A stretch of DNA of 64,000 nucleotides from Pyruvatibacter mobilis. GTDB lineage: Bacteria; Pseudomonadota; Alphaproteobacteria; CGMCC-115125. The notes under the pieces were generated by a model, which had not been told where the DNA came from, did not search any database, and was given only the letters and a program-made list of their open reading frames with translations. A program made the translations under genes and the position numbers. Location: positions 2,211,501 through 2,275,500 of the forward strand of contig NZ_CP051630.1 of the NCBI RefSeq assembly GCF_012848855.1, in the 5' to 3' direction. Numbering within the stretch: position 1 is the first letter of the stretch; each line of letters opens with the position of its first letter. Below, piece by piece: positions 8,439 to 16,388 of this stretch.

Positions 8439-9257
8439 TTATTCCGGCATCGGGCCGACGACGAGTTGCGGGTCCAGCCGCTCCTTGCCCCAGTTCATCC
8501 GCCAGTCGAGATGCGGGCCGGTCGCGCGACCCGTGGCGCCCACGGTGCCGACCCGGTCTCCCTGCGCCACCACCTGGCCGACTTCAACCTCAACCGTGTC
8601 CATGTGAAACAGGGTGGAGCTCAGGGAATAGCCGTGATCGATGATGATGATGCCGCCGGTGAAGAAATGATCCTTCTCCGCCAGCACCACCGTGCCGCCT
8701 GCGGGCGCCACGATGGGCGTGCCGGTGGGGGCGGCTATGTCGATGCCGAAATGGGGACGGCGCGGCTCGCCGTTGAGCACCCGCTGGGACCCGTAGACGC
8801 CGGAGATACGGCCTTTCACCGGCCAGATGAAACTCTCGAGGAAATTGTCGACGCGCTTGGTGTTGGCGCGGGCTGAGGCCACCTGCGCATTCTCGGCGCG
8901 GATGCGCTTGAGGGTCGCTTCGGAGAAGCCCGTTACCTTGCCGGGCGGCAGGCCGTCGATGCGCTGGATGTCATAGTCGCGCGGCTCGATCACCAGCGGC
9001 AGGATTTCCTGTTCATCCGTCTGCGGATCGATAACGGCCAGAAGCGCGCTGTCCTTGTAGTCGCGCCCGAAGCCGATGACGAAGCGGCCATTGTCGTTGA
9101 CGGCAACAGCCGAGCCATCAAGCGTCACCTCGCTGCCGGGGGCCACCGTACCGATCACCATGCCGCCCTGCACGAGCCGTCCCTGAAAGTCGAGGGCATG
9201 GGCGGGCGCGATGGTGGCAGCCAGCAGCAGGGCTGCGGCGGATAGAAGCTTACGCAA
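8439..9257 (-). CDS. M23 family metallopeptidase (LytM domain), secreted
   Basis: The 272-residue protein starts with a Sec signal peptide (MRKLLSAAALLLAATIAPAHA). The M23 domain spans about residues 150-265, with HFGIDIAAPTGTPI (H-x3-D zinc ligands), IIIDHGYSLSS, LFHMDTVEV and GRATGPHLDWRMNW. The last block has His-Leu-Asp where many LytM enzymes have H-x-H, as in many alphaproteobacterial homologues. It probably cleaves peptidoglycan cross-links or activates amidases in the periplasm. The start is TTG, overlapping the DUF2093 stop by 8 nt, so the two genes are coupled. Confidence 0.9.
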   Translation of the reverse strand: MRKLLSAAALLLAATIAPAHALDFQGRLVQGGMVIGTVAPGSEVTLDGSAVAVNDNGRFVIGFGRDYKDSALLAVIDPQTDEQEILPLVIEPRDYDIQRIDGLPPGKVTGFSEATLKRIRAENAQVASARANTKRVDNFLESFIWPVKGRISGVYGSQRVLNGEPRRPHFGIDIAAPTGTPIVAPAGGTVVLAEKDHFFTGGIIIIDHGYSLSSTLFHMDTVEVEVGQVVAQGDRVGTVGATGRATGPHLDWRMNWGKERLDPQLVVGPMPE

Positions 9258-9459
9258 GGCCGAGATCCCGCTTCACCATATGTTCGGGGCCCACATAAGG
9301 CTCCTGCCGGTCGACGCTCCAGTAGCGGAGTTCGTCCAGCGGGATGCGCTGGCCGGTGACGGCACAGGTGACATAGGAGCCGGGTGCCAGCACGTCGAAA
9401 TCCGCGTCGAGATAGCGAAGCCGCGCTTCGCCGCCCATCTGGCTGCCCATCCGGTTCAC
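9250..9459 (-). CDS. DUF2093 domain-containing protein
   Basis: This is a 69-residue protein matching DUF2093: RLRYLDADFDVL, GSYVTCAVTGQRIPLDELRYWSV and QEPYVGPE. The family is small, restricted mainly to alphaproteobacteria and of unknown function. The start is GTG at 9459, decided by a strong AAGGAG eight bases upstream. It lies between xseA and the M23 peptidase gene and is co-oriented with both. Confidence 0.88.
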   Translation of the reverse strand: MNRMGSQMGGEARLRYLDADFDVLAPGSYVTCAVTGQRIPLDELRYWSVDRQEPYVGPEHMVKRDLGLA

Positions 9460-9531
9460 TGCCCTTTACTCCTTGAAAATCTGCCGCGGCACCTGCCGCG
9501 ATGAGGTGACCTTACCACGCACGGGGAAGGG

Positions 9532-11079
9532 TCAAAACAGCTCGCCCTGCCCTTTTCCGCCGGACGCGCCTGTAGCTTGCGTTTTGGGTGCCTGCTTGGA
9601 GGCTGCTTTCTGCGCGGGTTTCTTTGCGGACCCCTCAGGCGGCGGGCCATCCACGGTTTTGACGGTCACCCGGTCTGCGCCTGCAAATTCGAGCGCGAAG
9701 CGGCCTTCGGCGCGGGCCGCGTCTGCCGAGCGGATCGGGCGGCCGCTGGCATCCAGCGCCAGGGCAAAGCCGCGCTCCAGCACGCTTTTGTGCGACAGGG
9801 TTTCAAGCAGCCGGGTTGACTGGTCGAGCCGCCGCCGGGCGCGCACCACCTGATTGGTGAACAGTCGCGGCAGGCGCGCTGCCACGGGGTCCAGCGCACG
9901 GCGGGCCGTCTCAGTTGCCGTCGCGCGGCGGCGGCTGAGGCGCTGGGCCAGACCATCCAGCTGGCGGCGGGAGGCTGTGACCTGCGCTGCCGGGCTGCGG
10001 GCTGAAAGCCGGGCATCCAGCGTGGTCAGCCGGGCGCGGTGCCGTTCAAACCCGCGCGCCTTGAGGGCCGTGAGCTTTTCGCCTGCCATGTCGAGGCGCT
10101 GGCGCTGCATGTCCAGCAGCCGCTCGGGCTTCGGCAGGGCGCGGGCCAGGCTGCGCACATCGCTGCGCGCCTGCTCGATGCGGCGGCTGATTATGCGGTG
10201 CTGCCGCGTGCCGAGATCCATGACCTGTGCAAGCAGATCCGCCCGCACGGGCACGGCGTGCTCTGCGGCAGCTGTCGGCGTGGGTGCGCGCAGGTCGGAC
10301 GCAAAATCGATCAGCGTCGTATCGGTCTCATGGCCGACGGCGGAAATCAGCGGGATGGCGCTGTCGGCTGTCGCCCGCACCACCACTTCTTCGTTGAAGG
10401 GCCACAGATCCTCCACGCTGCCGCCGCCGCGGGCGACGATGATGAGGTCGGGCCGGGGGATCGCGCCACCGGGCTCAAGCGCATTGAAGCCGCGAATGCC
10501 TGCCGCCACTTCGGCAGCGGCTGTCTCACCTTGGACGCGCGTCGGCCAGATCAGGACGTGGCGCGGGAAGCGGTCGCGCAGCCGGTGCAGGATGTCGCGA
10601 ATCACAGCGCCTGACGGCGAGGTGACGACGCCAATGACCTTAGGCAGGAAGGGCAGTGGCTTCTTGCGGTCGGCATCGAACAACCCCTCGGCGGCCAGCG
10701 CCTTGCGCCGGTCTTCCAGCAGCTTCATCAGCGCGCCGACACCGGCGGGTTCGATCGACTCAATAACGATCTGATATTTCGACTGGCCGGGGAAAGTCGT
10801 CAGGCGTCCGGTGGCGATGACCTCGAGCCCCTGCTCGGGCTTGGTCTGCAGCCGGGCGGCATTGCCCTTCCAGATGACGCCGGACAAGACCGCCCGGTCG
10901 TCCTTCAGGTCCAGATAGACATGGCCCGAGGCGGGGCGGGACACGCGGCCGATTTCGCCGCGCACGCGCACATGGCCGAACTGGTCCTCCACCATGCGCT
11001 TGACCGCCCCGGAGAGTTCCGAGACGGAGAATTCCGGCGTGTTGCCGAGGGCGGGATCCTGATCGGGTATGGGTGCCAT
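9532..11079 (-). CDS. xseA: Exodeoxyribonuclease VII large subunit
   Basis: The protein has an N-terminal OB fold (EFSVSELSGAVKRMVE through HVYLDLKDDRAVLSGVIWKG) and the ExoVII catalytic domain (GVVTSPSGAVIRDILHRLRDRFP, DLIIVARGGGSVEDLWPFNEE, AVGHETDTTLIDFASDLRAPTPTAAAE), followed by a long helical region and a Lys/Pro/Ala-rich tail. ExoVII degrades single-stranded DNA; the small subunit gene xseB is not in the window. The ATG at 11079 (MAPIPDQDPAL) fits the family; the frame continues upstream to 11184 without homology. Confidence 0.96.
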   Translation of the reverse strand: MAPIPDQDPALGNTPEFSVSELSGAVKRMVEDQFGHVRVRGEIGRVSRPASGHVYLDLKDDRAVLSGVIWKGNAARLQTKPEQGLEVIATGRLTTFPGQSKYQIVIESIEPAGVGALMKLLEDRRKALAAEGLFDADRKKPLPFLPKVIGVVTSPSGAVIRDILHRLRDRFPRHVLIWPTRVQGETAAAEVAAGIRGFNALEPGGAIPRPDLIIVARGGGSVEDLWPFNEEVVVRATADSAIPLISAVGHETDTTLIDFASDLRAPTPTAAAEHAVPVRADLLAQVMDLGTRQHRIISRRIEQARSDVRSLARALPKPERLLDMQRQRLDMAGEKLTALKARGFERHRARLTTLDARLSARSPAAQVTASRRQLDGLAQRLSRRRATATETARRALDPVAARLPRLFTNQVVRARRRLDQSTRLLETLSHKSVLERGFALALDASGRPIRSADAARAEGRFALEFAGADRVTVKTVDGPPPEGSAKKPAQKAASKQAPKTQATGASGGKGQGELF

Positions 11080-11132
11080 GATTGGCCGGAATATAGGGGT
11101 TCGGCGGGGGCAAGAGAAGGCCATGCCATGGC

Positions 11133-11178
11133 GAACCCGGGTGGGTTCTATGGGTGTGAGGCTTCGTGCTAGAACCCA
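11133..11178 (+). repeat. Overlapping inverted repeats upstream of purD
   Basis: Between the divergent xseA and purD genes, TGGGTTCTA (11142-11150) is repeated inverted as TAGAACCCA (11170-11178). The same GGGTTC can instead pair with GAACCC at 11133-11138. The two pairings are mutually exclusive. They could form an operator or an RNA leader switch for purD, which starts 75 bases downstream. No known riboswitch class is recognised. Confidence 0.45.
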
Positions 11179-11252
11179 TGGCATCGCGCGGCCAGTCCCC
11201 GACCGGGTCCGCGCGCCCCCTCACATCCGGATAGCACAAGGCATAAGAAGAC

Positions 11253-12530
11253 ATGAAACTATTGGTGGTTGGAGCCGGCGGTCGCGAACACGCCCTGTGC
11301 TGGAAGCTGGCGCAAAGCCCCAAGCTCACCAAGCTTTATGCCGCCCCGGGCAATGCGGGCATGGCGTCTGTGGCCGACTGCGTGGATGTGGGTGCCGAAG
11401 ATGTCGCGGGTCTGGTGGATTTCGCGCGCGACAAGGGCATTGACCTGGTTGTCGTCGGGCCGGAAGCGCCGCTGGTGAAGGGGCTGGCGGATCAGCTCAA
11501 CGAGGCTGGCATTCCGGTCTTCGGGCCCAGCGCCAAGGCGGCACAGCTGGAAGGCTCCAAGGGGTTCACCAAGGATCTGTGCACGCGCGCCAACATTCCC
11601 ACCGCCGCCTATGGCCGGTTCACCAATCTCGATGATGCGCTGGCCTATGTGGGCCGCGAGGGGGCGCCCATCGTGGTCAAGGCCGACGGGCTGGCCGCCG
11701 GCAAGGGCGTGACCGTGGCGATGACCACGGACGAGGCGCTGGATGCCGTGCGCGAGGCATTTGACGGTCGTTTCGGCGACGCCGGTACGGAAGTGGTGAT
11801 CGAGGACTTCCTTGAAGGCGAGGAGGCAAGCTTCTTTGCCCTGTGCGACGGCACCACCGCGCTGCCGCTGGCGACCGCGCAGGACCACAAGCGCGTGGGC
11901 GACGGAGACACGGGCCCCAATACGGGCGGCATGGGCGCCTACTCCCCCGCCCCGGTGATGACGCCGGAACTGGTGGATCAGGTGATGGCGACCATCATTG
12001 AGCCGACGCTGGCGACCATGAAGGCGGACGGCATGCCCTATAAGGGCGTGCTCTATGCCGGGCTGATGATCACCGCCGACGGGCCGGAACTGATTGAATA
12101 CAATGCGCGCTTCGGCGACCCGGAATGCCAGGTGCTGATGATGCGCATGGAAAGCGACCTGCTGGAGCTGCTGTATGCCGCAGCCAAGGGCGAGCTGAAA
12201 GGCAAGCGCGTTGCCTGGCGGGATGACCCGGCGCTCACCGTGGTGATGGCCGCCAAGGGCTATCCAGGCACTTATGACAAGGGCACGGCGATCAACGGGC
12301 TGGATGACGCTGCGTCTAATGCCGATGTGGAGATTTTCCATGCGGGCACGGCGCTGCAGGACGGCCAGCTTGTCGCCACCGGCGGCCGCGTGCTCAACGT
12401 GACGGCGGTGGCCCCCTCAGTGGCGCAGGCGCAGGCGCTCGCCTATGCTGCCATCGACAAGATTGACTGGCCGGACGGGTTCTGCCGCCGCGACATCGGC
12501 TGGCGCGCCATCGAGCGCGAGGACGCCTGA
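11253..12530 (+). CDS. purD: Phosphoribosylamine-glycine ligase
   Basis: This is the ATP-grasp enzyme of purine synthesis that joins glycine to 5-phosphoribosylamine to form GAR. The N terminus is [28 protein letters not shown] marks the ATP-grasp fold, with [22 protein letters not shown] near residue 215 and [12 protein letters not shown] near residue 285 forming the metal and substrate site. The 425-residue length is normal. It is a single plus-strand gene divergent from xseA. Confidence 0.97.
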   Translation: MKLLVVGAGGREHALCWKLAQSPKLTKLYAAPGNAGMASVADCVDVGAEDVAGLVDFARDKGIDLVVVGPEAPLVKGLADQLNEAGIPVFGPSAKAAQLEGSKGFTKDLCTRANIPTAAYGRFTNLDDALAYVGREGAPIVVKADGLAAGKGVTVAMTTDEALDAVREAFDGRFGDAGTEVVIEDFLEGEEASFFALCDGTTALPLATAQDHKRVGDGDTGPNTGGMGAYSPAPVMTPELVDQVMATIIEPTLATMKADGMPYKGVLYAGLMITADGPELIEYNARFGDPECQVLMMRMESDLLELLYAAAKGELKGKRVAWRDDPALTVVMAAKGYPGTYDKGTAINGLDDAASNADVEIFHAGTALQDGQLVATGGRVLNVTAVAPSVAQAQALAYAAIDKIDWPDGFCRRDIGWRAIEREDA

Positions 12531-12582
12531 CCGGCCCCAGGGACTTTCAAACACGCAATAGCAACAACAGCGGAGCAAACGC

Positions 12583-13680
12583 ATGAGTGAAGCGGCACAG
12601 TCCGACGACCGCCAGGAGATGTTCTCCGGCACCAAGGAGGTGGGCGACAACCACCGCTTTGATGAAGCCAAACTGTTCGACTATCTCTCGGACACGGTGG
12701 AGGGCTTTGAAGGCCCTCTGGAGGTGCGCGAGTTCAAGGGTGGTCAGTCGAACCCGACCTATCAGCTTGTCACGCCGAAGCAGAAATATGTGCTGCGGCG
12801 CAAGCCGCCGGGCAAGCTCCTGCCTTCTGCCCATGCCGTTGACCGCGAATTCCGGGTGATCTCGGCCCTGGCTGACACCAATGTGCCGGTGCCCCGCGCC
12901 TACACGCTGTGCGAGGATGAGAGCGTCATCGGCACCATGTTCTACGTCATGGAGATGGTCGATGGCCGCATCCTGTGGGACCCCCTGCTGCCGCAGGAGA
13001 CCAAGGAGAACCGCGGCAAGATCTATGACGCGATGAACGACACCATTGCCAAGCTGCACATGGTGGACCACGAGAAGGTGGGCCTGGGTGATTTCGGCAA
13101 GCCAGGCAATTATTTCGCGCGCCAGATTTCGCGCTGGTCGAAGCAGTATCGCGCCAGCGAAACCGAGACCATTGAAGAGATGGACAAGCTGATGGAGTGG
13201 CTGCCGGACAATATTCCGGATGAAGACTCCACCTCCATCGTTCACGGCGATTACCGTCTCGACAACATGGTGCTGCACCCGACCGAGCCGCGCGTGCTGG
13301 CGGTGCTGGACTGGGAGCTGTCGACGCTGGGCCACCCGCTGGGTGATTTCACCTATCACACCATGCAGTGGCGGATGCCCGGTCAGGGCACCGGTGGCGG
13401 CACGGGCTCGCTGCGCCATGCAGACCTTGCGAGCCTCGGCATTCCGAGCTTCGACGATTATGTGAAGATGTATTGCGACCGGACGGGCCGCGACGGGATC
13501 GACAATCTCGACTTCTATTACGCCTACAACTTCATGCGGCTGGCCGGCATTCTGCAGGGCATTGCGGGCCGCGTGCGCGACGGGACGGCGGCAAGCGACC
13601 ATGCCAAGACCATGGCTGCCAATGTGCGTCCGCTGGCTGAGGAAGGCTGGCTCTACGCGCAGAAGGCCGGCGCCGTCTAG
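12583..13680 (+). CDS. APH-like phosphotransferase, ACAD10/11 N-terminal type (putative hydroxyacyl-CoA kinase)
   Basis: This is a 365-residue aminoglycoside-phosphotransferase-fold kinase. It has KYVLRRKPPGKLLPSAHAVDREF (ATP-binding Lys region), IVHGDYRLDNMV (catalytic H-x-D-x4-N, near residue 222) and VLDWELSTLGHPLGDF (metal Asp). These are the marks of the ACAD10/11 N-terminal family, whose bacterial relative LvaA phosphorylates 4-hydroxyacyl-CoA. A role in hydroxy-fatty-acid catabolism is inferred. It is paralogous to the gene at 15205-16245, and an ACAD11-like dehydrogenase gene lies at 19238-20476. Confidence 0.82.
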   Translation: MSEAAQSDDRQEMFSGTKEVGDNHRFDEAKLFDYLSDTVEGFEGPLEVREFKGGQSNPTYQLVTPKQKYVLRRKPPGKLLPSAHAVDREFRVISALADTNVPVPRAYTLCEDESVIGTMFYVMEMVDGRILWDPLLPQETKENRGKIYDAMNDTIAKLHMVDHEKVGLGDFGKPGNYFARQISRWSKQYRASETETIEEMDKLMEWLPDNIPDEDSTSIVHGDYRLDNMVLHPTEPRVLAVLDWELSTLGHPLGDFTYHTMQWRMPGQGTGGGTGSLRHADLASLGIPSFDDYVKMYCDRTGRDGIDNLDFYYAYNFMRLAGILQGIAGRVRDGTAASDHAKTMAANVRPLAEEGWLYAQKAGAV

Positions 13681-13703
13681 GCATCCGGACCAGGATCAGA
13701 CAC

Positions 13704-15098
13704 TCAGGGATGCGGGGCGGCGCTGTCGTCCCGCATTTCCTTTATGACATCGCGCATCGTGTCGCGCAGGCCATCGGCTGCCGTTATGTGCAGGTCGCGT
13801 TGCGGGAAGGGGAATTCGATTCCCTCCGCGTGGAACTTGTCCCAGATGGCAAGCCGGATATCGCTTGCAACATTCACCACGCCGGCTTCCGGATCATTGA
13901 CCCAGATGCGCAATTCGAGATCCACGGAATTGTCACCAAAGCCGATGAGCCGGGTGGCGGGTGGCGGGGCCTTCAGTACACGGTCGTTTTCCTGCGCCGC
14001 CTCCATCATCAGGTCCAGCGCCTTGCGCACGTCGGACTGATAGCTGACACCGACGCCGATCTTGAGCCGGACGGCACGGTCGGAGAAGGACCAGTTCACC
14101 ACCTGTTGGGTGATCAGGTCCTCATTGGGGATGAGGTATTCCTTGCCGTCGCGGGTGACGATGGCCGCGTAGCGCGCGCCGAGCTTGGAAATCCAGCCAT
14201 AGGCTTCGCCGATTTCGATCACGTCGCCCGGCTTGATGGAGCGGTCGAGCAGCAGGATCATGCCGCTGATGAGGTTGGAGACAACCTTCTGCAGGCCGAA
14301 GCCGATGCCGACACCGATGGCACCTGAGAACACCGCGACCGCTGTGAAGTCGATGCCAATCGAAGTGAGGCCCACCAGGACGGCAATGGTCAACAGCGCG
14401 ATGCGCACCACCTTGCCCACCAGCACGCGGGCAGCGGGCGTGACGCCGTCCACACGGCCAAGCTGGGTTTCCAGCACGCGGGCGAGCGTAATGGCAGCCC
14501 AGAGCAGGAGGCTGATAAGCAGGATGCCGTTGACGATGGTGAGCAGGGATATGCGCATCCCGCCAGCGGTGAAAGCCGCAGCATCCAGCGCCTGGATGAA
14601 GGCTTCCAGCCAGCCGACAATGGCGAGCGCTGCCACCGCCCAGATGACGAGCCCGGCCAGCTGTGTGAGGCCCGTCTGCCTGGTGAGTGCGGTAATCAGC
14701 CGGATCAACACCCAGGCGATCAGCAAGCTGCCGGCAATGGTCAGCAAGACCGGGTCCCGCCCGGCAGCGCGCACAGCCGTGCCCGCGCCCCAGGTGAGCA
14801 CCAGCGCCATGATGGGTCCGGCAAGGGCGCCGATGCGTTCCACACGGGTCCGCAGCCATGACCGGCCTGCCAGACGCATGGCAGCCGAAGCGATGACCGG
14901 CGCAAGACGGCGGCCGGCCAGAATGGCGATGACAGCGATCAGCGCGAGCAGGCCGGCCTCGATGGCGACATCAACTGTCAGCACCTCGTCACGCAGCCAG
15001 GCGAGCGCTTTTTCCACGAGCGGTTTTGCATCCGCTGCCGCTTCGGCAAGGTCGGGCAGGTCCGGCGCGGCGGGACTCTCGGGGGCGGGTTGGTACAT
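13704..15098 (-). CDS. MscS family mechanosensitive ion channel
   Basis: The 464-residue membrane protein has six or more hydrophobic segments in the first 260 residues, including a pore-like TM near FTAVAVFSGAIGVGIGFGLQ (about residues 245-265). The MscS beta domain follows (VVSNLISGMILLLDRSIKPGD, YLIPNEDLITQQVVNWS) and then the C-terminal domain. It would release osmolytes on hypo-osmotic shock. It lies on the opposite strand between two paralogous kinase genes, and its stop is 24 bases from the first kinase's stop. Confidence 0.93.
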   Translation of the reverse strand: MYQPAPESPAAPDLPDLAEAAADAKPLVEKALAWLRDEVLTVDVAIEAGLLALIAVIAILAGRRLAPVIASAAMRLAGRSWLRTRVERIGALAGPIMALVLTWGAGTAVRAAGRDPVLLTIAGSLLIAWVLIRLITALTRQTGLTQLAGLVIWAVAALAIVGWLEAFIQALDAAAFTAGGMRISLLTIVNGILLISLLLWAAITLARVLETQLGRVDGVTPAARVLVGKVVRIALLTIAVLVGLTSIGIDFTAVAVFSGAIGVGIGFGLQKVVSNLISGMILLLDRSIKPGDVIEIGEAYGWISKLGARYAAIVTRDGKEYLIPNEDLITQQVVNWSFSDRAVRLKIGVGVSYQSDVRKALDLMMEAAQENDRVLKAPPPATRLIGFGDNSVDLELRIWVNDPEAGVVNVASDIRLAIWDKFHAEGIEFPFPQRDLHITAADGLRDTMRDVIKEMRDDSAAPHP

Positions 15099-15204
15099 GT
15101 TCCATATACGATCACCGGCTCCGCCCGCTGTCGAGGGGTTCGCGCGGCTGGCGGCTGCGTGCTAGGACTTCGCCCGACCCTGATATTTCTCCTGGATAGA
15201 CCTC

Positions 15205-16245
15205 ATGTCGGAAACAATCGACGTTCTTGACCGCCACCGCTTCGATGAAGCCACCCTTGCCCGCTGGTGCGAGGCCAATGTGGATGGCTTTGAAGGCCCG
15301 CTCAGCGTCCGCCAGTTCCAGGGCGGGCAATCCAACCCGACCTTCCAGCTGGTGACGCCGGCGCGCAAATATGTGCTGCGGAAGAAACCCCCGGGCCAGC
15401 TTTTGGCCAGCGCCCATCAAGTCGACCGCGAATACAAGGTGATGAAAGCCCTGGCCGACACACCGGTGCCGGTGCCGCACATGTATGCGCTGTGCGAGGA
15501 CGACGCAGTGATCGGCACGGCCTTCTACGTCATGGAGCACCTGGAGGGCCGTGTGTTCCGTGATCCGACGCTGCCCGAGCAAACACCTGAAGAGCGCGCG
15601 GCCATCTATGACGACATGAACCGTGTGCTGGCGGAACTGCACAAGGTGGATTTTGCCGCTGTCGGCCTTGAGGATTTCGGGCGCCCGGGCAATTACTTCG
15701 AGCGGCAGATATCACGCTGGATCAAGCAGTACCGCGCAGCTGAGACCGAGACGATTGCCGACATGGAAGAGCTCATTGCCTGGATGCCGGACAACATTCC
15801 GGATGAGGACAGTGTCTCGATTGCCCATGGTGATTTCCGGCTCGAGAACACCATGTACCACCCCACCGAGCCGAAGATGATTGCGGTGCTGGACTGGGAG
15901 CTTTCGACCATCGGTCATCCGCTGGCGGATCTCGGCTACAATTCGATGCTCTACCACATCGACAGCCCCACCATGGGCACGCTGACGCGCGTTGATTTCA
16001 CCACGTCCGGCATTCCCGATGAGGATGAGTATGTGGCTGCCTATTGCCGCCGCACGGGACGCGAGGGGATCGAGAACTGGCCGTTCTATGTAGGCTTCTC
16101 GATCTTCCGCCTCGCCTCCATTGCCCAGGGCGTCTACAAGCGCGGCCTGGACGGCAATGCCAGTTCCGAGAAGGCCCTGATCTATGGCAACGCGGCCAAG
16201 ATGCTTGCCGAGGCGGCCCTGGCACAGACGAAAAAGCTTCGTTAA
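15205..16245 (+). CDS. APH-like phosphotransferase, ACAD10/11 N-terminal type (paralogue)
   Basis: This is a 346-residue kinase of the same family as 12583-13680, similar along the whole length (VDGFEGPLSVRQFQGGQSNPTFQLVTP; KYVLRKKPPGQLLASAHQVDRE). The catalytic motif is IAHGDFRLENTMYHP and the metal Asp motif is VLDWELSTIGHPLADLG. It lacks the first 20 residues of the paralogue. It most likely acts on a hydroxyacyl-CoA as well, perhaps of a different chain length. The duplication flanks mscS. Confidence 0.82.
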   Translation: MSETIDVLDRHRFDEATLARWCEANVDGFEGPLSVRQFQGGQSNPTFQLVTPARKYVLRKKPPGQLLASAHQVDREYKVMKALADTPVPVPHMYALCEDDAVIGTAFYVMEHLEGRVFRDPTLPEQTPEERAAIYDDMNRVLAELHKVDFAAVGLEDFGRPGNYFERQISRWIKQYRAAETETIADMEELIAWMPDNIPDEDSVSIAHGDFRLENTMYHPTEPKMIAVLDWELSTIGHPLADLGYNSMLYHIDSPTMGTLTRVDFTTSGIPDEDEYVAAYCRRTGREGIENWPFYVGFSIFRLASIAQGVYKRGLDGNASSEKALIYGNAAKMLAEAALAQTKKLR

Positions 16246-16288
16246 CCCTCCGGCACCCGACGCAAAACCGCCGGAAAATCCCGGCTTT

Positions 16289-16316
16289 ATGGCAGGCGAC
16301 AAATTGCGCCTGCCAT
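16289..16316 (+). terminator. Hairpin after the second kinase gene
   Basis: ATGGCAGGCG (16289-16298) and CGCCTGCCAT (16307-16316) form a perfect 10-bp stem with an 8-base loop, 43 bases after the kinase stop. There is no T-run downstream, so termination would be weak or Rho-assisted. Confidence 0.4.
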
Positions 16317-16388
16317 GGCCTACGGGTTCTTAACTATTCCGTGCCCAGACTTTGAGCAGTGAACCAACTGCTGTGAAGTCATAACAAT

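Noticed and set aside
9485-9500. CGCGGCA/TGCCGCG hairpin between xseA and DUF2093 as a terminator
   Set aside because: Short stem, no T-run, and the DUF2093 start follows closely; it is probably chance in GC-rich DNA.
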